Shown: in pieces, positions 37,669-45,957 of the stretch
Position numbering within the stretch: position 1 is the stretch's first letter
Layout: each line of letters starts with the position of its first letter
NCBI RefSeq assembly: GCF_003096075.1
Contig: NZ_CP015449.1
Span: forward strand, 3,031,001-3,095,000
Length of the DNA: 64,000 nucleotides
Source of the DNA: Dietzia lutea
Lineage (GTDB): Bacteria; Actinomycetota; Actinomycetes; Mycobacteriales; Mycobacteriaceae
Direction of reading: 5' to 3'
Program-made: the position numbers and the translations under genes
Notes under the pieces: model-generated
What the model was told of the DNA's origin: nothing
Seen by the model: only the letters and a program-made list of their open reading frames with translations
Database searches by the model: none

Positions 37669-38247
37669 TCAGCGTAGAGAACGGACGGGGTCCGAACCGT
37701 CCCACCCCGCAGCGGCGTCACGCACCATCGCGTACATGTCGAGAATCGGCCGGTCGCGCTGATAACACTCGAGCACCCCGCCGCCGGGCTGGGCGAAGAA
37801 AGCAAAACGCACCTGGCGGGTCGCGCCCTCGACGATCGGTGTGGCCCCGGCCGCCGCGAGCCGCTCGATCTCGGCATCCAGATCGGACACGATCCAGGCC
37901 ACATGGTGCGGACCCATACCCGGCGCGGTGAACGCCGCCCGCACCGTTTCCGGCTCGAGTCGGTGGTACTCGATCAGCTCGACCTGGACCGGGCCCCACT
38001 GCCCCATAGCGACCGACTGATCCACCACGGCCTCCACGGCCCCGTCGGCGCCCCGGTACGGGTGGAACATCCACTCCGTCGCCACATGGTCGACCACGAA
38101 GAACGGCCCCGCCCCGGTGAGCCGACTGAACTCCAGCGCGGCCTGCCGCAGATCCTCGACCAGGTACGCGACCTGGACCACCACGCCGTCCGGGTAGGCG
38201 CCACCGACCCCCCGCCCGGCCGGATCACCGTGATCAGGCTCGCTCAC
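37669..38247 (-). CDS. VOC-superfamily (glyoxalase-like) protein
   Basis: 192 residues with the beta-alpha-beta-beta-beta repeat of the vicinal-oxygen-chelate fold: VVVQVAYLVEDLRQAALEFSRLTGAGPFF at the first module (shown in parts: VQVAYLVEDL, FSRLTGAGPFF) and MGPHHVAWIVSDLDAEIERL at the second, ending GGGVLECYQ with a metal-type Glu. Members include dioxygenases, epimerases and glyoxalases; the reaction here is unknown. GTG 38247 has GAGG 7 bases upstream. Duplicated at 61579-62157. Confidence 0.85.
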   Translation of the reverse strand: MSEPDHGDPAGRGVGGAYPDGVVVQVAYLVEDLRQAALEFSRLTGAGPFFVVDHVATEWMFHPYRGADGAVEAVVDQSVAMGQWGPVQVELIEYHRLEPETVRAAFTAPGMGPHHVAWIVSDLDAEIERLAAAGATPIVEGATRQVRFAFFAQPGGGVLECYQRDRPILDMYAMVRDAAAGWDGSDPVRSLR

Positions 38248-38347
38248 AGAACACCTCGCTACTCTCCGGCCGCCGCCGCGGCCCTGTGCGCACGCTGCGC
38301 ATCCGGGCGAAACGCGAGAAGAAATGGCCCTACTCTTCCTCGGTTTC

Positions 38348-38377
38348 TTGACACTTGCTACGGTAACTCAGTAAGTC
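38348..38377 (+). promoter_or_regulatory. Promoter region of the acyl-CoA dehydrogenase at 38399
   Basis: TTGACA at 38348-38353 in the context CTTGACACTT, like the P450 promoter. The -10 is weak (TAAGTC 38372-38377, spacing 18). CAGTAAGTCCCACC at 38369-38382 recurs in the leader of the solute-binding protein at 42461-43492. Copied at 61449-61478. Confidence 0.45.
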
Positions 38378-38398
38378 CCACCGCGATGGAGGATCGCC

Positions 38399-39496
38399 AT
38401 GCTCGCCGAGCTCACCGAAGACCAGAAGGAGATCCGAGATCTCGTCCGCACCGTCCTGGCCACGAGGCCTATCGGGGGCACCGGCGAGCTGTCCCTGCCC
38501 GAGCAGGCACGCGCGGACTGGGCCACCCTCGCCGAGGAGCTCGGCGTGGGCGCGTTACTGGTGCCCGAGGACCACGACGGCCTCGGACTGGGCTTCGCGG
38601 AGTTCTGCGCCATCCTGACCGAGTGCGGCCGCGCACTGTCGCCGGCACCGGTGCTGTCCTCTGGCCTGGCCACACTCGCGGTCCAACTGAGCTCCTGCCA
38701 GACCGCCCGCAACCGGTGGCTCCCCGCCTTCGCCACCGGCACGATCGGCGCACTGGCCCTGGCAGAAGACGACGACCAGTGGTTCGCCACCACCCCGGCC
38801 ACCCGCGCAGAACTCCTCAACGACGACACCTGGCGCCTAACCGGCCACAGACTCTTCGTCCAGGACGCCGAACTCGCCGACGTCATCGTGGTCACCGCCG
38901 CCACCACCCACGGACGCGGCCTGTTCCTCGCCCGCACCGACGACCCCACCGTCACCATCACCCCGATGCCCACCATGGACCCGTCCCGCGGCCAGGCCAC
39001 CGTCCACTTCGACGCCACCACCGCCGACCGTCTCGACACCCACACCCCCGACCTCGTCGACACACTGCACGACCACGCCCTGGTAGCACTCGCCGCCGAA
39101 CAATGCGGAATCGCCGAACACGCCCTCGACCTCTCAGTCACCTACGCCCGCGAACGCCACCAATTCGGCCGCCCCATCGGCTCCTTCCAAGCCGTCAAAC
39201 ACCACTGCGCCGACATCCTCGTCGACGTCGAACGCATGCGCTCCATCACCCAACACGGCATCTGGGCCATCCAAACCACACACCCCGAACGCACCACCAT
39301 CGCCGCCGCCGCCCAAGCCATCTGCTCCGAAAGCGCCGTCACCACCACCCTCACCGCCATCCAAATCCACGGCGGCATCGGCTTCACCTGGGAACACGAA
39401 CTACACCGCTACACACGCCGCGCCAAAACCAACGAAACCTACCTCGGACAACCCGCCACCCACCGCAACCGCATAGCCGACCACATCACCACCTAA
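38399..39496 (+). CDS. Acyl-CoA dehydrogenase, small-subunit type
   Basis: 365 residues. The family C-terminal domain is clear: YARERHQFGRPIGSFQAVKH and IHGGIGFTWEHELHRYTRRA. The mid-region (LALAEDDDQWFATTP) lacks the usual TEPxxGSD loop, as in acyl-CoA dehydrogenases that work as heteromers, so it may pair with another dehydrogenase in the window. Codon use changes about a third of the way in: before about 38757 Glu, Gln and Lys codons end mostly in G, after it almost all end in A, and G becomes scarce on this strand. ATG 38399 follows GGAGG. Its stop overlaps the ThuA-like gene stop. Identical copy at 60330-61427. Confidence 0.92.
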   Translation: MLAELTEDQKEIRDLVRTVLATRPIGGTGELSLPEQARADWATLAEELGVGALLVPEDHDGLGLGFAEFCAILTECGRALSPAPVLSSGLATLAVQLSSCQTARNRWLPAFATGTIGALALAEDDDQWFATTPATRAELLNDDTWRLTGHRLFVQDAELADVIVVTAATTHGRGLFLARTDDPTVTITPMPTMDPSRGQATVHFDATTADRLDTHTPDLVDTLHDHALVALAAEQCGIAEHALDLSVTYARERHQFGRPIGSFQAVKHHCADILVDVERMRSITQHGIWAIQTTHPERTTIAAAAQAICSESAVTTTLTAIQIHGGIGFTWEHELHRYTRRAKTNETYLGQPATHRNRIADHITT

Positions 39497-40254
39497 ACAC
39501 CAGACCCACCCGCAACCCAGGCCACACACCGGCTCAACACAGTACGAAACTCCATCGAGGACCAACTGCCTCGATCGACCCGTTCAAGATCTTCGACCCC
39601 GAGATCCTGGATATCGAAGCGGCCACGACAATGCCCGAGGGTGAAGTAACACACCGTGCCCTCCCCGAACGATCTCGTATAGAGCACAGGCTGCCGCGCA
39701 ATAACCGCACGAGCGTCTACGAAACCGGGGCAATCCCCGACATAATCGGCGTGCAGGATCACGTCCAGGTCTCCCGCCACCTCACTGACGTATAACTCGT
39801 CCGAGACCGTGAACGGACCGATTCCTTCGATCAGCGGGTGACCAGGATCGGACACCTCGACTCGATACGGAACGATTGGAGGGTGGCCCCGGAACTTACT
39901 GCCGAGCAGGTGAGCTATCCCAAGCTCCGGCGATGCGGAGAAGCGCCCCCCGGGTTCCGAAGGTGGATCGATCGCGGCGTTGGTCGCATGCAGAGCGAGC
40001 CACCGTCCCCCGCGAGCCAAGAAATCCGCTAGTTCCGCCTGCTGCGTCGGGTCCGGACGCACGTCGCACGTGTAGGTCACAAGTACGTCGGCGCCCGGCA
40101 GTGCGCCGTTCGTCGCATAATCCTCGAACACTCGCGTCCGCACGTGCTCGTGCTCCCCGAGCATCGTCAGCACACCGAGGCGGGCGTAGTCGAAGTCGTG
40201 CCACCGACCACCGCACACGAACACCGCGTCCAAGCGACCTGCCGGCCCAGCCAT
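39493..40254 (-). CDS. ThuA-like protein 1
   Basis: 253 residues of the ThuA-like (class I glutamine-amidotransferase-like) family. It shows AVFVCGGRWHDFDYAR, ADVLVTYTCDVRPD, FLARGGRWLALHATNAA and SFGEGTVCYFTLGHC. The function of such proteins is generally unclear; some act on sugars. Last gene of a five-gene operon, starting within the stop of the second ThuA-like gene (TGATG). Its last ten or so codons lie inside the inverted repeat and read naturally (RCVAWVAG), so this arm is the original context. Confidence 0.85.
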   Translation of the reverse strand: MAGPAGRLDAVFVCGGRWHDFDYARLGVLTMLGEHEHVRTRVFEDYATNGALPGADVLVTYTCDVRPDPTQQAELADFLARGGRWLALHATNAAIDPPSEPGGRFSASPELGIAHLLGSKFRGHPPIVPYRVEVSDPGHPLIEGIGPFTVSDELYVSEVAGDLDVILHADYVGDCPGFVDARAVIARQPVLYTRSFGEGTVCYFTLGHCRGRFDIQDLGVEDLERVDRGSWSSMEFRTVLSRCVAWVAGGSGV

Positions 40255-41114
40255 CAGCGGCCGTTCACGCGGATGAGGGAGTCGTCGATGTTCCTGTCGA
40301 TCGGTCGCGGCGCGGCCGCCGCCGCCTGGCGGGCATCCGACGACAGCACCCAGTCGACCGAGTTACCCACCAGGCGTGCGTAGTCGTCGTTCAGCAACGT
40401 GCCTCCGCCGTCACCGGGCAGCAGTGTCACCACCGGACTACTGCCCGCGGTGGTGCTCCACCCAAGCAGATCACTTGGCACGGGGCAGCACCACCCGTCA
40501 CGCTGTGGCCGCCGCAAGACCGCGTCGAACGCCGACCGGTAATCGGAAGTCGGTGGCACACTCTCCAGTCGCACGAGCGGGTGGACGTCGTCCTCGAACA
40601 CGACGGCCGCGTACAACTCGTCCTCGAGTTCGAGGGACTCGACACCCGCGGTCACGGGGTGAGACTCGTCGACGACACGCGCTCGAAACCGGCCGTGGTA
40701 GTACCCGGAATCCTCGTGGGCGCGGCCGCGGAGGCGGGCCGGACGGTAGTGGAATCGACCACCAATCGCGTCGGCCCAGCCCGGCCAGGCCGGCCATCCC
40801 GCAAGGGCGTGATGCAACACGACGAGACCGGTACCGGCCTCCAACAGGTCCGCGATGGCGTCGACCGTCTCCGGGCCGGGTCCGGCCGGGGTCGGCGCCG
40901 AGCCAAGGGACAGCGCAAGGCCCGGAAGGTCGTACATGAGGACCGCGTCGAAGTCCTGTGTAGTCCGATCCGCCAACTCCGCACCGAGATCCCGCGCCGC
41001 CCTCCTGACAACCCAGCCCCGCTCGGCTGCCAGTCGGTCGATAATCCGGGTGAACGACGCATCGTCGATCTTGTGTCCGCCGGTCAGCACGAGGACGCGG
41101 CGGGAACCCGTCAT
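40254..41114 (-). CDS. ThuA-like protein 2
   Basis: 286 residues, same family as its downstream neighbour but divergent. RRVLVLTGGHKIDDASF, FDAVLMYDLPGLAL, GTGLVVLHHALAGWPAW and SGYYHGRFRARVVDESHPVTAG fit the ThuA fold. Its start overlaps the VOC stop (ATGA) and its stop overlaps the next start. Two ThuA-like proteins in one operon suggest a heteromer or successive steps (inference). No catalytic Cys-His-Glu triad of true amidotransferases is obvious. Confidence 0.83.
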   Translation of the reverse strand: MTGSRRVLVLTGGHKIDDASFTRIIDRLAAERGWVVRRAARDLGAELADRTTQDFDAVLMYDLPGLALSLGSAPTPAGPGPETVDAIADLLEAGTGLVVLHHALAGWPAWPGWADAIGGRFHYRPARLRGRAHEDSGYYHGRFRARVVDESHPVTAGVESLELEDELYAAVVFEDDVHPLVRLESVPPTSDYRSAFDAVLRRPQRDGWCCPVPSDLLGWSTTAGSSPVVTLLPGDGGGTLLNDDYARLVGNSVDWVLSSDARQAAAAAPRPIDRNIDDSLIRVNGR

Positions 41115-41563
41115 CGCCGACCCTCCGCCGCGGCCCTCGGATTCGCCGGACGCTCGATCAACTCGAGGGTGTGGCCGGCCGGGTCGCGGAGGAAGCAGAT
41201 CGTGTTGCCGTTCGGTACCGCTACCGGCTCCGTCTGCGTCGCAGCGCCTGCCGTTTGCGCGCGTTCAAGCGTTGCGCGGAGACTCCGAACGTAGAGAGTG
41301 ATGAAGTGGTGCGCGTATCCGCTCTCATCCTGGGTTGGGGGACGGTAACGACGGCCACCGCCATCGAAGAACTTGACGACGCTGCCGTCCGGTGCGGTGA
41401 CCCAGATTAGGCGCCCTCCGTCGCCGAGGCCAAGGCCGTCGGTCATGGCGGTCGGCAGGTCGACCTCTCGGGTGACCTCGAAGCCGAGTACGTCACGGTA
41501 GAACGCCGCGCACGCACGGGCGTCCCCAACCACCATGGCCGTCTCGATCGACTCGGTGCTCAT
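41111..41563 (-). CDS. VOC-superfamily (glyoxalase-like) protein
   Basis: 150 residues. ETAMVVGDARACAAFYRDVLGFE opens the first module (shown in part) and GNTICFLRDPAGHTLELIE closes the second, giving the usual metal-ligand Glu of the family. ATG 41563 has GGAGG 5 bases upstream and overlaps the LLM stop. It shares the operon with an LLM flavin enzyme and two ThuA-like proteins. Role unknown; a small ring-opening or isomerising lyase is possible. Confidence 0.86.
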   Translation of the reverse strand: MSTESIETAMVVGDARACAAFYRDVLGFEVTREVDLPTAMTDGLGLGDGGRLIWVTAPDGSVVKFFDGGGRRYRPPTQDESGYAHHFITLYVRSLRATLERAQTAGAATQTEPVAVPNGNTICFLRDPAGHTLELIERPANPRAAAEGRR

Positions 41564-42459
41564 TCGGCCTCCACACAATCCTTGAGAAGTTCGGGCAGGC
41601 GCGCCCAGGCAGCCGGGGAGTCGATTCCCCGCCAGAAACTCGCGTCGATGATTACGGCGTCCATCCGATGTTCGCGGGATCGGTCCACCATCCGAAGCAC
41701 GCCGTCCACTCCGTTGGGCTCGTCCTCTCCCCCGGGACGCTCGAGGAAGAGGCGCTGGTACACCTGCAGTGGATCGCGCCCCCGGGGTCGACGGGTGTTC
41801 ATCTCGTCAACCAGCTCACGGTTCTGCGCCGGATCGCCGACCGGGTTCCAGATGTCGAATTTCGCGATCGTACGTTCGATCCCCCGCGGAGAAAGCATCC
41901 CCGATAACAGTGGTGGACGCGGTGAACGTACGGGCTTGGGATCGACGTCCGACCGTGGGATCGAGAAGAATTGGCCATGAAACTCGACTGGGTCGGGGCC
42001 CCAACAGGCCTCGAGCGCGTCTATCAACTCGTCACAACGCCGGCCACGTGTCCGGGGGTCGACATCCATCTGGGCGTGCTCCTCGTCAGACCACCCGACG
42101 CTGAAACCGGCAACCAACCGGCCATCCGACAGTAGGTCAACCGTGGCCAGGCTCTGTGCGAGTTCAACAGGCCGGTGATAACCGGCAACGAGGATGCTCG
42201 ACCCGATTACGGGCCGTTCGGTCCATGCGGCCATAGCTGCCATCGTCTGAGTCGCCCCGAGGACTGAGCGGTATTGTTCGGGGACCGGACGTCCTTTGTG
42301 GCCCGCATAGGCGGACGCGACCTCGTAGGGGAAGAATAGGTGTTCCTGTACCCACAGTCCGCCGTACCCCAGCGCCTCGGCGGACTGGCAGAAGTCCTTG
42401 AGGACGGCTCGATCGACGTGTGGCCCCAGTTGGGGGACGGACAGACCGACCGGTGTCAT
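41560..42459 (-). CDS. LLM-class flavin/F420-dependent oxidoreductase
   Basis: 299 residues of the luciferase-like monooxygenase fold. LGYGGLWVQEHLFFP, SILVAGYHRPVELAQSLATVD and SDGRLVAGFSVGWSDEE are typical of the family, which uses FMNH2 or F420. Either oxygenation or hydride transfer is possible. It starts 1 base after the solute-binding protein stop and overlaps the VOC gene. It is the only clear redox enzyme of the operon, so it probably acts on the compound bound by the lipoprotein. Confidence 0.9.
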   Translation of the reverse strand: MTPVGLSVPQLGPHVDRAVLKDFCQSAEALGYGGLWVQEHLFFPYEVASAYAGHKGRPVPEQYRSVLGATQTMAAMAAWTERPVIGSSILVAGYHRPVELAQSLATVDLLSDGRLVAGFSVGWSDEEHAQMDVDPRTRGRRCDELIDALEACWGPDPVEFHGQFFSIPRSDVDPKPVRSPRPPLLSGMLSPRGIERTIAKFDIWNPVGDPAQNRELVDEMNTRRPRGRDPLQVYQRLFLERPGGEDEPNGVDGVLRMVDRSREHRMDAVIIDASFWRGIDSPAAWARLPELLKDCVEAE

Positions 42460-42460
42460 A

Positions 42461-43492
42461 TCAGTTCTCTTCAGCTGCCGCGACCGGGGAGAGGAGGGTG
42501 TCGCAGTTCTGTTCGGGGGTCTCGGCGACCTGACCGTGGCGAACCGCACCCTCGAGCGCAAGCATCAAGCTATTGCAGCTCAGGGTGGTGGTGAGTCGGA
42601 TCATCGGTCCGTCTTCCGCCAGCGCGAGCGCCGCGGTCTGGCCGTCAACTCCGAACGCGTCCTGGAGAATGGGCTCGACCTCCGAGGCGTTTGCGGGATT
42701 CTGGACGAAGTCGATCGCCGATTCCATGGTCTCGCAGAACGCCTGTGCGGCATCTGGATTCTCGTCGAGCCACCGGGCGTTCGCGATCCAGCCAGCCTGC
42801 ATCTGGTCGCTGATCTGGTCCGGTGCCTGTTCGGCCACGTCGAACACGACCTCTCCGCGATCACCGAGCATCTGCGTGAGGAACGGCCATGTCCACAGTA
42901 GATCGACTTGTCCGGTCTCAAGCGAACTCAGAGCCGCCTCGCCGACGCCGGTGGCGATAAAGTCTAGATCGTCGGAGCTCAAGCCAGCCTCCTCGATGAT
43001 GTCGAGGGTCCAGAAGTGGACGGCTCCCTGCAGTACCGGTACGCCGAAGGACATACCCTTCCACGATCGCACGGCCTCCTTCCAGTCCTCGCCGTCCGCG
43101 ATTGCGGGTGCACCGCCGGCCGCGCGCACGATCGACCCCCATTGCCGGTCCGTGGTGCCACAGAACAACCTGGCTTCGCCACCATCCTGGTTGTACTTGG
43201 CAGCGACGATGGGCGACTGATCGACGACATCGATCGAGTTGTTCGAGAGTGCGGTCACGACCGTGCCCGCGCCTGTCATCGGCACAGTCGTCACGTCCAG
43301 CCCCGCCTCCTCGAACATTCCCCGCTCGAGGGCGACATGTGCGGGAAGGTGATCGGCCGTCGGCTGGAGGCCGAGGACGATTTGCGCCCCGCCTCCGGGG
43401 CCACCGTCCGCACCGCCTTCCGATCCGCCGCAGCCAGCTGTGGCGAAGACGGACAGCGCGACAACCAGACTCCCGAATACTGACCGCTTCAC
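42461..43492 (-). CDS. Solute-binding lipoprotein, NMT1/SsuA-like
   Basis: 343 residues. N-terminal KR, hydrophobic stretch and lipobox FATAGC, so it is exported and lipid-anchored. A glycine-rich linker precedes the NMT1/THI5-type fold (VLGLQPTADHLPAHVALERGMFEEAGLDV, shown in part: GLQPTADHLPAHVALERGMF). The central part WKGMSFGVPVLQGAVHF is also typical. Such proteins feed SsuBC/TauBC-type ABC transporters. GTG 43492 has GGAGG 6 bases upstream and is preferred over ATG 43510. First gene of the LLM/VOC/ThuA operon. The likely partner transporter is at 24477-26203. Confidence 0.9.
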   Translation of the reverse strand: MKRSVFGSLVVALSVFATAGCGGSEGGADGGPGGGAQIVLGLQPTADHLPAHVALERGMFEEAGLDVTTVPMTGAGTVVTALSNNSIDVVDQSPIVAAKYNQDGGEARLFCGTTDRQWGSIVRAAGGAPAIADGEDWKEAVRSWKGMSFGVPVLQGAVHFWTLDIIEEAGLSSDDLDFIATGVGEAALSSLETGQVDLLWTWPFLTQMLGDRGEVVFDVAEQAPDQISDQMQAGWIANARWLDENPDAAQAFCETMESAIDFVQNPANASEVEPILQDAFGVDGQTAALALAEDGPMIRLTTTLSCNSLMLALEGAVRHGQVAETPEQNCDTLLSPVAAAEEN

Positions 43493-44034
43493 GATCAACC
43501 TCCACACCATGATCTAAGTCCGCCGAGGTGGGACTTACTGGACAGCAACTATAGTGAGGTGGATCATAACTGCGCAAGCGGAACGTGATTTGGCGGCGGT
43601 ACGTTCGTCGGCCGGACGGCGTCCATTCGACGGCCCGAAGTCCTGTTCCGTGACATCCGTAGAGTCGGTTCCGAGGCGCGCTGTTCTCCTAATCACCTCA
43701 TATGAGCCGCGTCTGTTGACCCCAGCAGTGAGCGTTCGGTCCGGCAAAGTGATCGGGGCTCCTGCCCAGTCGTAGAGCTGCCTGGGACTGTCCATGGGGC
43801 TGTCGCCCTGGTTCCTGCCAGACGTTCGTTACGCGGCGACTCGCCGCGGCGAACCAGGGGAGTCCGTCAGTCAGCCTCCGCCTACTACCCGTCCAAAGGG
43901 GACTGCCGAGGCGCGGTCCATAGTCCACTCACTGCCGAACGAACGGCGAAGCGACCTCGGTCGGCTAAGTACGTGAGGTTTAGGTACGCGGCCGGCGGGT
44001 GAGGCGCCCTTAAGTGGTGTGTGGCCGCGGTGGA
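43493..44034. other. Intergenic region
   Basis: Bases 43520-43555 hold the leader of the solute-binding gene, including minus-strand CAGTAAGTCCCACC and a TATAGT that could be a -10. The rest (43560-44034) has small open frames on both strands without ribosome sites or family features. Confidence 0.4.
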
Positions 44035-44403
44035 CTACTTCTCGTTTTGGACGTCGGCGGCAGGAGTGGGCAGGTCCTTGTAGATATCTCGACCGATGTA
44101 GCGCTTAGGCAGCGAATGATCTCGCGTCTGCTGAACGCTTCGGCGGTGCGCTGGGCGACGTAGTCGCGGGTGGGTTGATGGTGCCTCATGCGGACGATGG
44201 CGACGATGTAGAGCGCGCTGTTGGTGGCGCGGCCACCGCCGCGGCCGAGCCGGTGCCGGCCGCTGCTGGCCGACTCCGGTGCGACGCCCCCTGAGCTTCG
44301 CGAACGCGGCCTCGTTGCGGATCCGTTCGGCGTTGTCGCCGGCGGTGACGAGGAACTGGCCAGCGATCTCGACGCCAACTCCGTGCAGCTCGGCGATGCA
44401 CGC
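44035..44403 (-). pseudogene. IS110-family transposase remnant (C-terminal part)
   Basis: Minus-strand text GVGVEIAGQFLVTAGDNAE and RIRNEAAFAKL is the C-terminal Transposase_20 domain of IS110 elements. It continues in another frame as ATNSALYIVAIVRMRHHQPT and RREIIRC. At least two frameshifts; no N-terminal domain. Directly beyond it (44412-44460) is a scrap of IS256 text, YNAIRIKVRQDHRVV. Confidence 0.75.
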
Positions 44404-44411
44404 CGAGCTGC

Positions 44412-44460
44412 ACGACCCGGTGGTCCTGGCGTACCTTGATGCGGATGGCGTTATAGGTAG
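44412..44460 (-). pseudogene. IS256-family scrap
   Basis: Encodes NAIRIKVRQDHRVV in reverse, matching the first-Asp region of the transposase at 5451-6801 with the Asp replaced. It is squeezed between the IS110 fragment and the broken acyl-CoA dehydrogenase region. Confidence 0.65.
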
Positions 44461-44610
44461 ATGACCGGGCAGGGCCGATGACATCTGGCCTGGCGACCCA
44501 TATCGGGAGATGCACCCTAGTAGCGGTCGACGTGCACGCAGTAGGAGTGGATGAGGTCCACCACCTCGCGGTGGGTCTCCCAATCGAGCGGCGGCGCTTC
44601 CGGTCGTGCG

Positions 44611-45822
44611 TCATCCGCGGCCGCCGACGGGCCCGAGTTCCTCGCCGCGCCGAAGCTCGTGTCGTGCGACGACCTCCTTGTGGACCTCTTCCAGCCCGTC
44701 GGCGATGTGCAGCCCCCGCGCCGTCGCCCCACCAACGCGCGAGTGGTGTGTCGTCAGACAGCCCCAGGGCTCCGTGGACGTTCATCGCCCGGCTGATGAC
44801 ATCTAGAGCGGTCCTCATGGCGATAACCTTGACTTGCGATATTTCCGACCGCGCTTGCCGCGAGCCGATGGTGTCGACCAAGTGGGCGGTCCGTAAAACG
44901 AGCAATCGGGCCTGGTCGAGTTGCATGCGGGACTCCGCCAGGTCGGAGCGGAACATGCCCTGATCCGCCAACGGCCTGCCGAAGGCGACCCGGCTCCGGG
45001 CGCGCTCAGTGGTCATCTCGAGTGCTCGTTCACTCATTCCGATCATGCGCATGCAGTGCTGGAGGCGGGCGGCGGCCAGTCGGACCTGCCCTACGCGGAA
45101 CCCCCTCCCTCCTCCCCCAGGAGGTTGGTGACGGGTACCCGGACGTCGGTGAACAGGACCTCGCCCTGATCTCCGTCGAAACCGAGCACGGGCAGCGAGC
45201 GGACGATCTCGACGCCCGGGGCTTTCGCGGGCACCGCCACCACACTGTGTCGACGGTGAGAGGGGGCGTCGGGGTCCGTACACCCGACGACGAAGATCCA
45301 CCCCAATCGGGGATTGATCGCGCCGGTGATGTACCACTTTCGGCCGTTGACCACGTACTCGTCACCATCGCGCCGGATGGATGTCTCGATAGTGGTTGCG
45401 TCACTGCTCGCCACGGCCGGTTCCGTCATGGCGAACGCTGATCTGATCTCGTCGTTCTTCAGCGGTTCGAGCCACCGTCTCCTCTGCTCCGGGGTAGCGA
45501 CGGCGTCGAGCATCACCATGTTGACCGAGTCGGGGGCGGACCCGTTGATCGCGGCGGGCGCCAGGTCAGGGCTTCGTCCGGTGATCTCGGCCAGGTAGCA
45601 ATAGTCGAGATTTGACAGTTCCGCCTTGTCGACCAGCCCGAGGTTCCACAACCCCAGATCGCGGGCGATCTTTTTGAGTTCGGGAAGCACCGGGGCCTCG
45701 CCGACGCCGCCTTCGGCGCGCCAGTGTTCGTACACTGATTCGGCAGGCAGAACGTGTTCAGCCATGAACTCTCGTAAGATGAACAGAAGCCGAGTGGCCA
45801 GCGGGGATGGAGTGAGGTCCAC
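44611..45822 (-). pseudogene. Acyl-CoA dehydrogenase with two frameshifts
   Basis: GTG 45822 with AGGAAGG starts the N-terminal part, which reads well through AFAMTEPAVASSDATTIE and VVNGRKWYITGAI to VTNLLGEEGGG near 45095. There the frame changes and continues with HCMRMIGMSERALEMTTERA, RVAFGRPLADQGM and MNVHGALGLSDDTPLARWWG. A second frame change near 44735 gives the proper end LHIADGLEEVHKEVVARHELRR, stop at 44611. All catalytic parts exist, so the lesions are recent or are sequencing errors. Downstream (44610-44517), WETHREVVDLIHSYCVHVDRY looks like the start of a SnoaL-like gene cut by IS debris. Confidence 0.85.
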
Positions 45823-45840
45823 AGGATTACCTTCCTGTCG

Positions 45841-45897
45841 AGACGGCACAGACGTGCCGTCTGTCACAGTTTGTTGAGTGCTTGTCTAGTTATAGAC
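45841..45897. promoter_or_regulatory. Two palindromes, candidate TetR operators
   Basis: agacggcac/gtgccgtct (9-bp stem, 4-base centre) spans 45841-45862, and gtcta-gtta-tagac spans 45884-45897. Both lie between the divergent acyl-CoA dehydrogenase (start 45822) and tetR (start 45958) genes, the usual place for an autoregulatory operator. Binding is inference. Confidence 0.5.
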
Positions 45898-45957
45898 GTA
45901 CGATGGCATGACGGTGGCCGGAACCGAGCGATCATTCACAACGAAAGGGCGAGCCCG

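Larger units (their letters stand above)
35826..39523 (+). repeat. Left arm of a long inverted repeat (at least 3698 bp)
   Basis: The whole stretch recurs in reverse complement at 60303-64000; paired positions always add up to 99826, so there is no indel, and all reading frames compared are identical. The inner boundary is sharp: cccgcaacccaggcc is shared, then left reads acacaccgg and right reads ccgtccggg. The outer end is unknown because the right arm leaves the window. It carries E1 alpha (part), aldehyde dehydrogenase, VOC protein and acyl-CoA dehydrogenase. Confidence 0.97.

Noticed and set aside
37903-39795. A 630-residue frame rich in HRRHRP-type repeats, seen again at 60283-61923
   Set aside because: It is a shadow of the acyl-CoA dehydrogenase and antisense to the VOC gene; the repeats come from the C-rich codon use. 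No ribosome site or family resemblance.
43554-43775. Small plus-strand frame near 43.6 kb as a toxin-like protein (ITAQAERDLAAV resembles RelE/ParE starts)
   Set aside because: Only the first dozen residues resemble a toxin; the rest does not, there is no antitoxin gene, and the region overlaps the control region of the lipoprotein gene.
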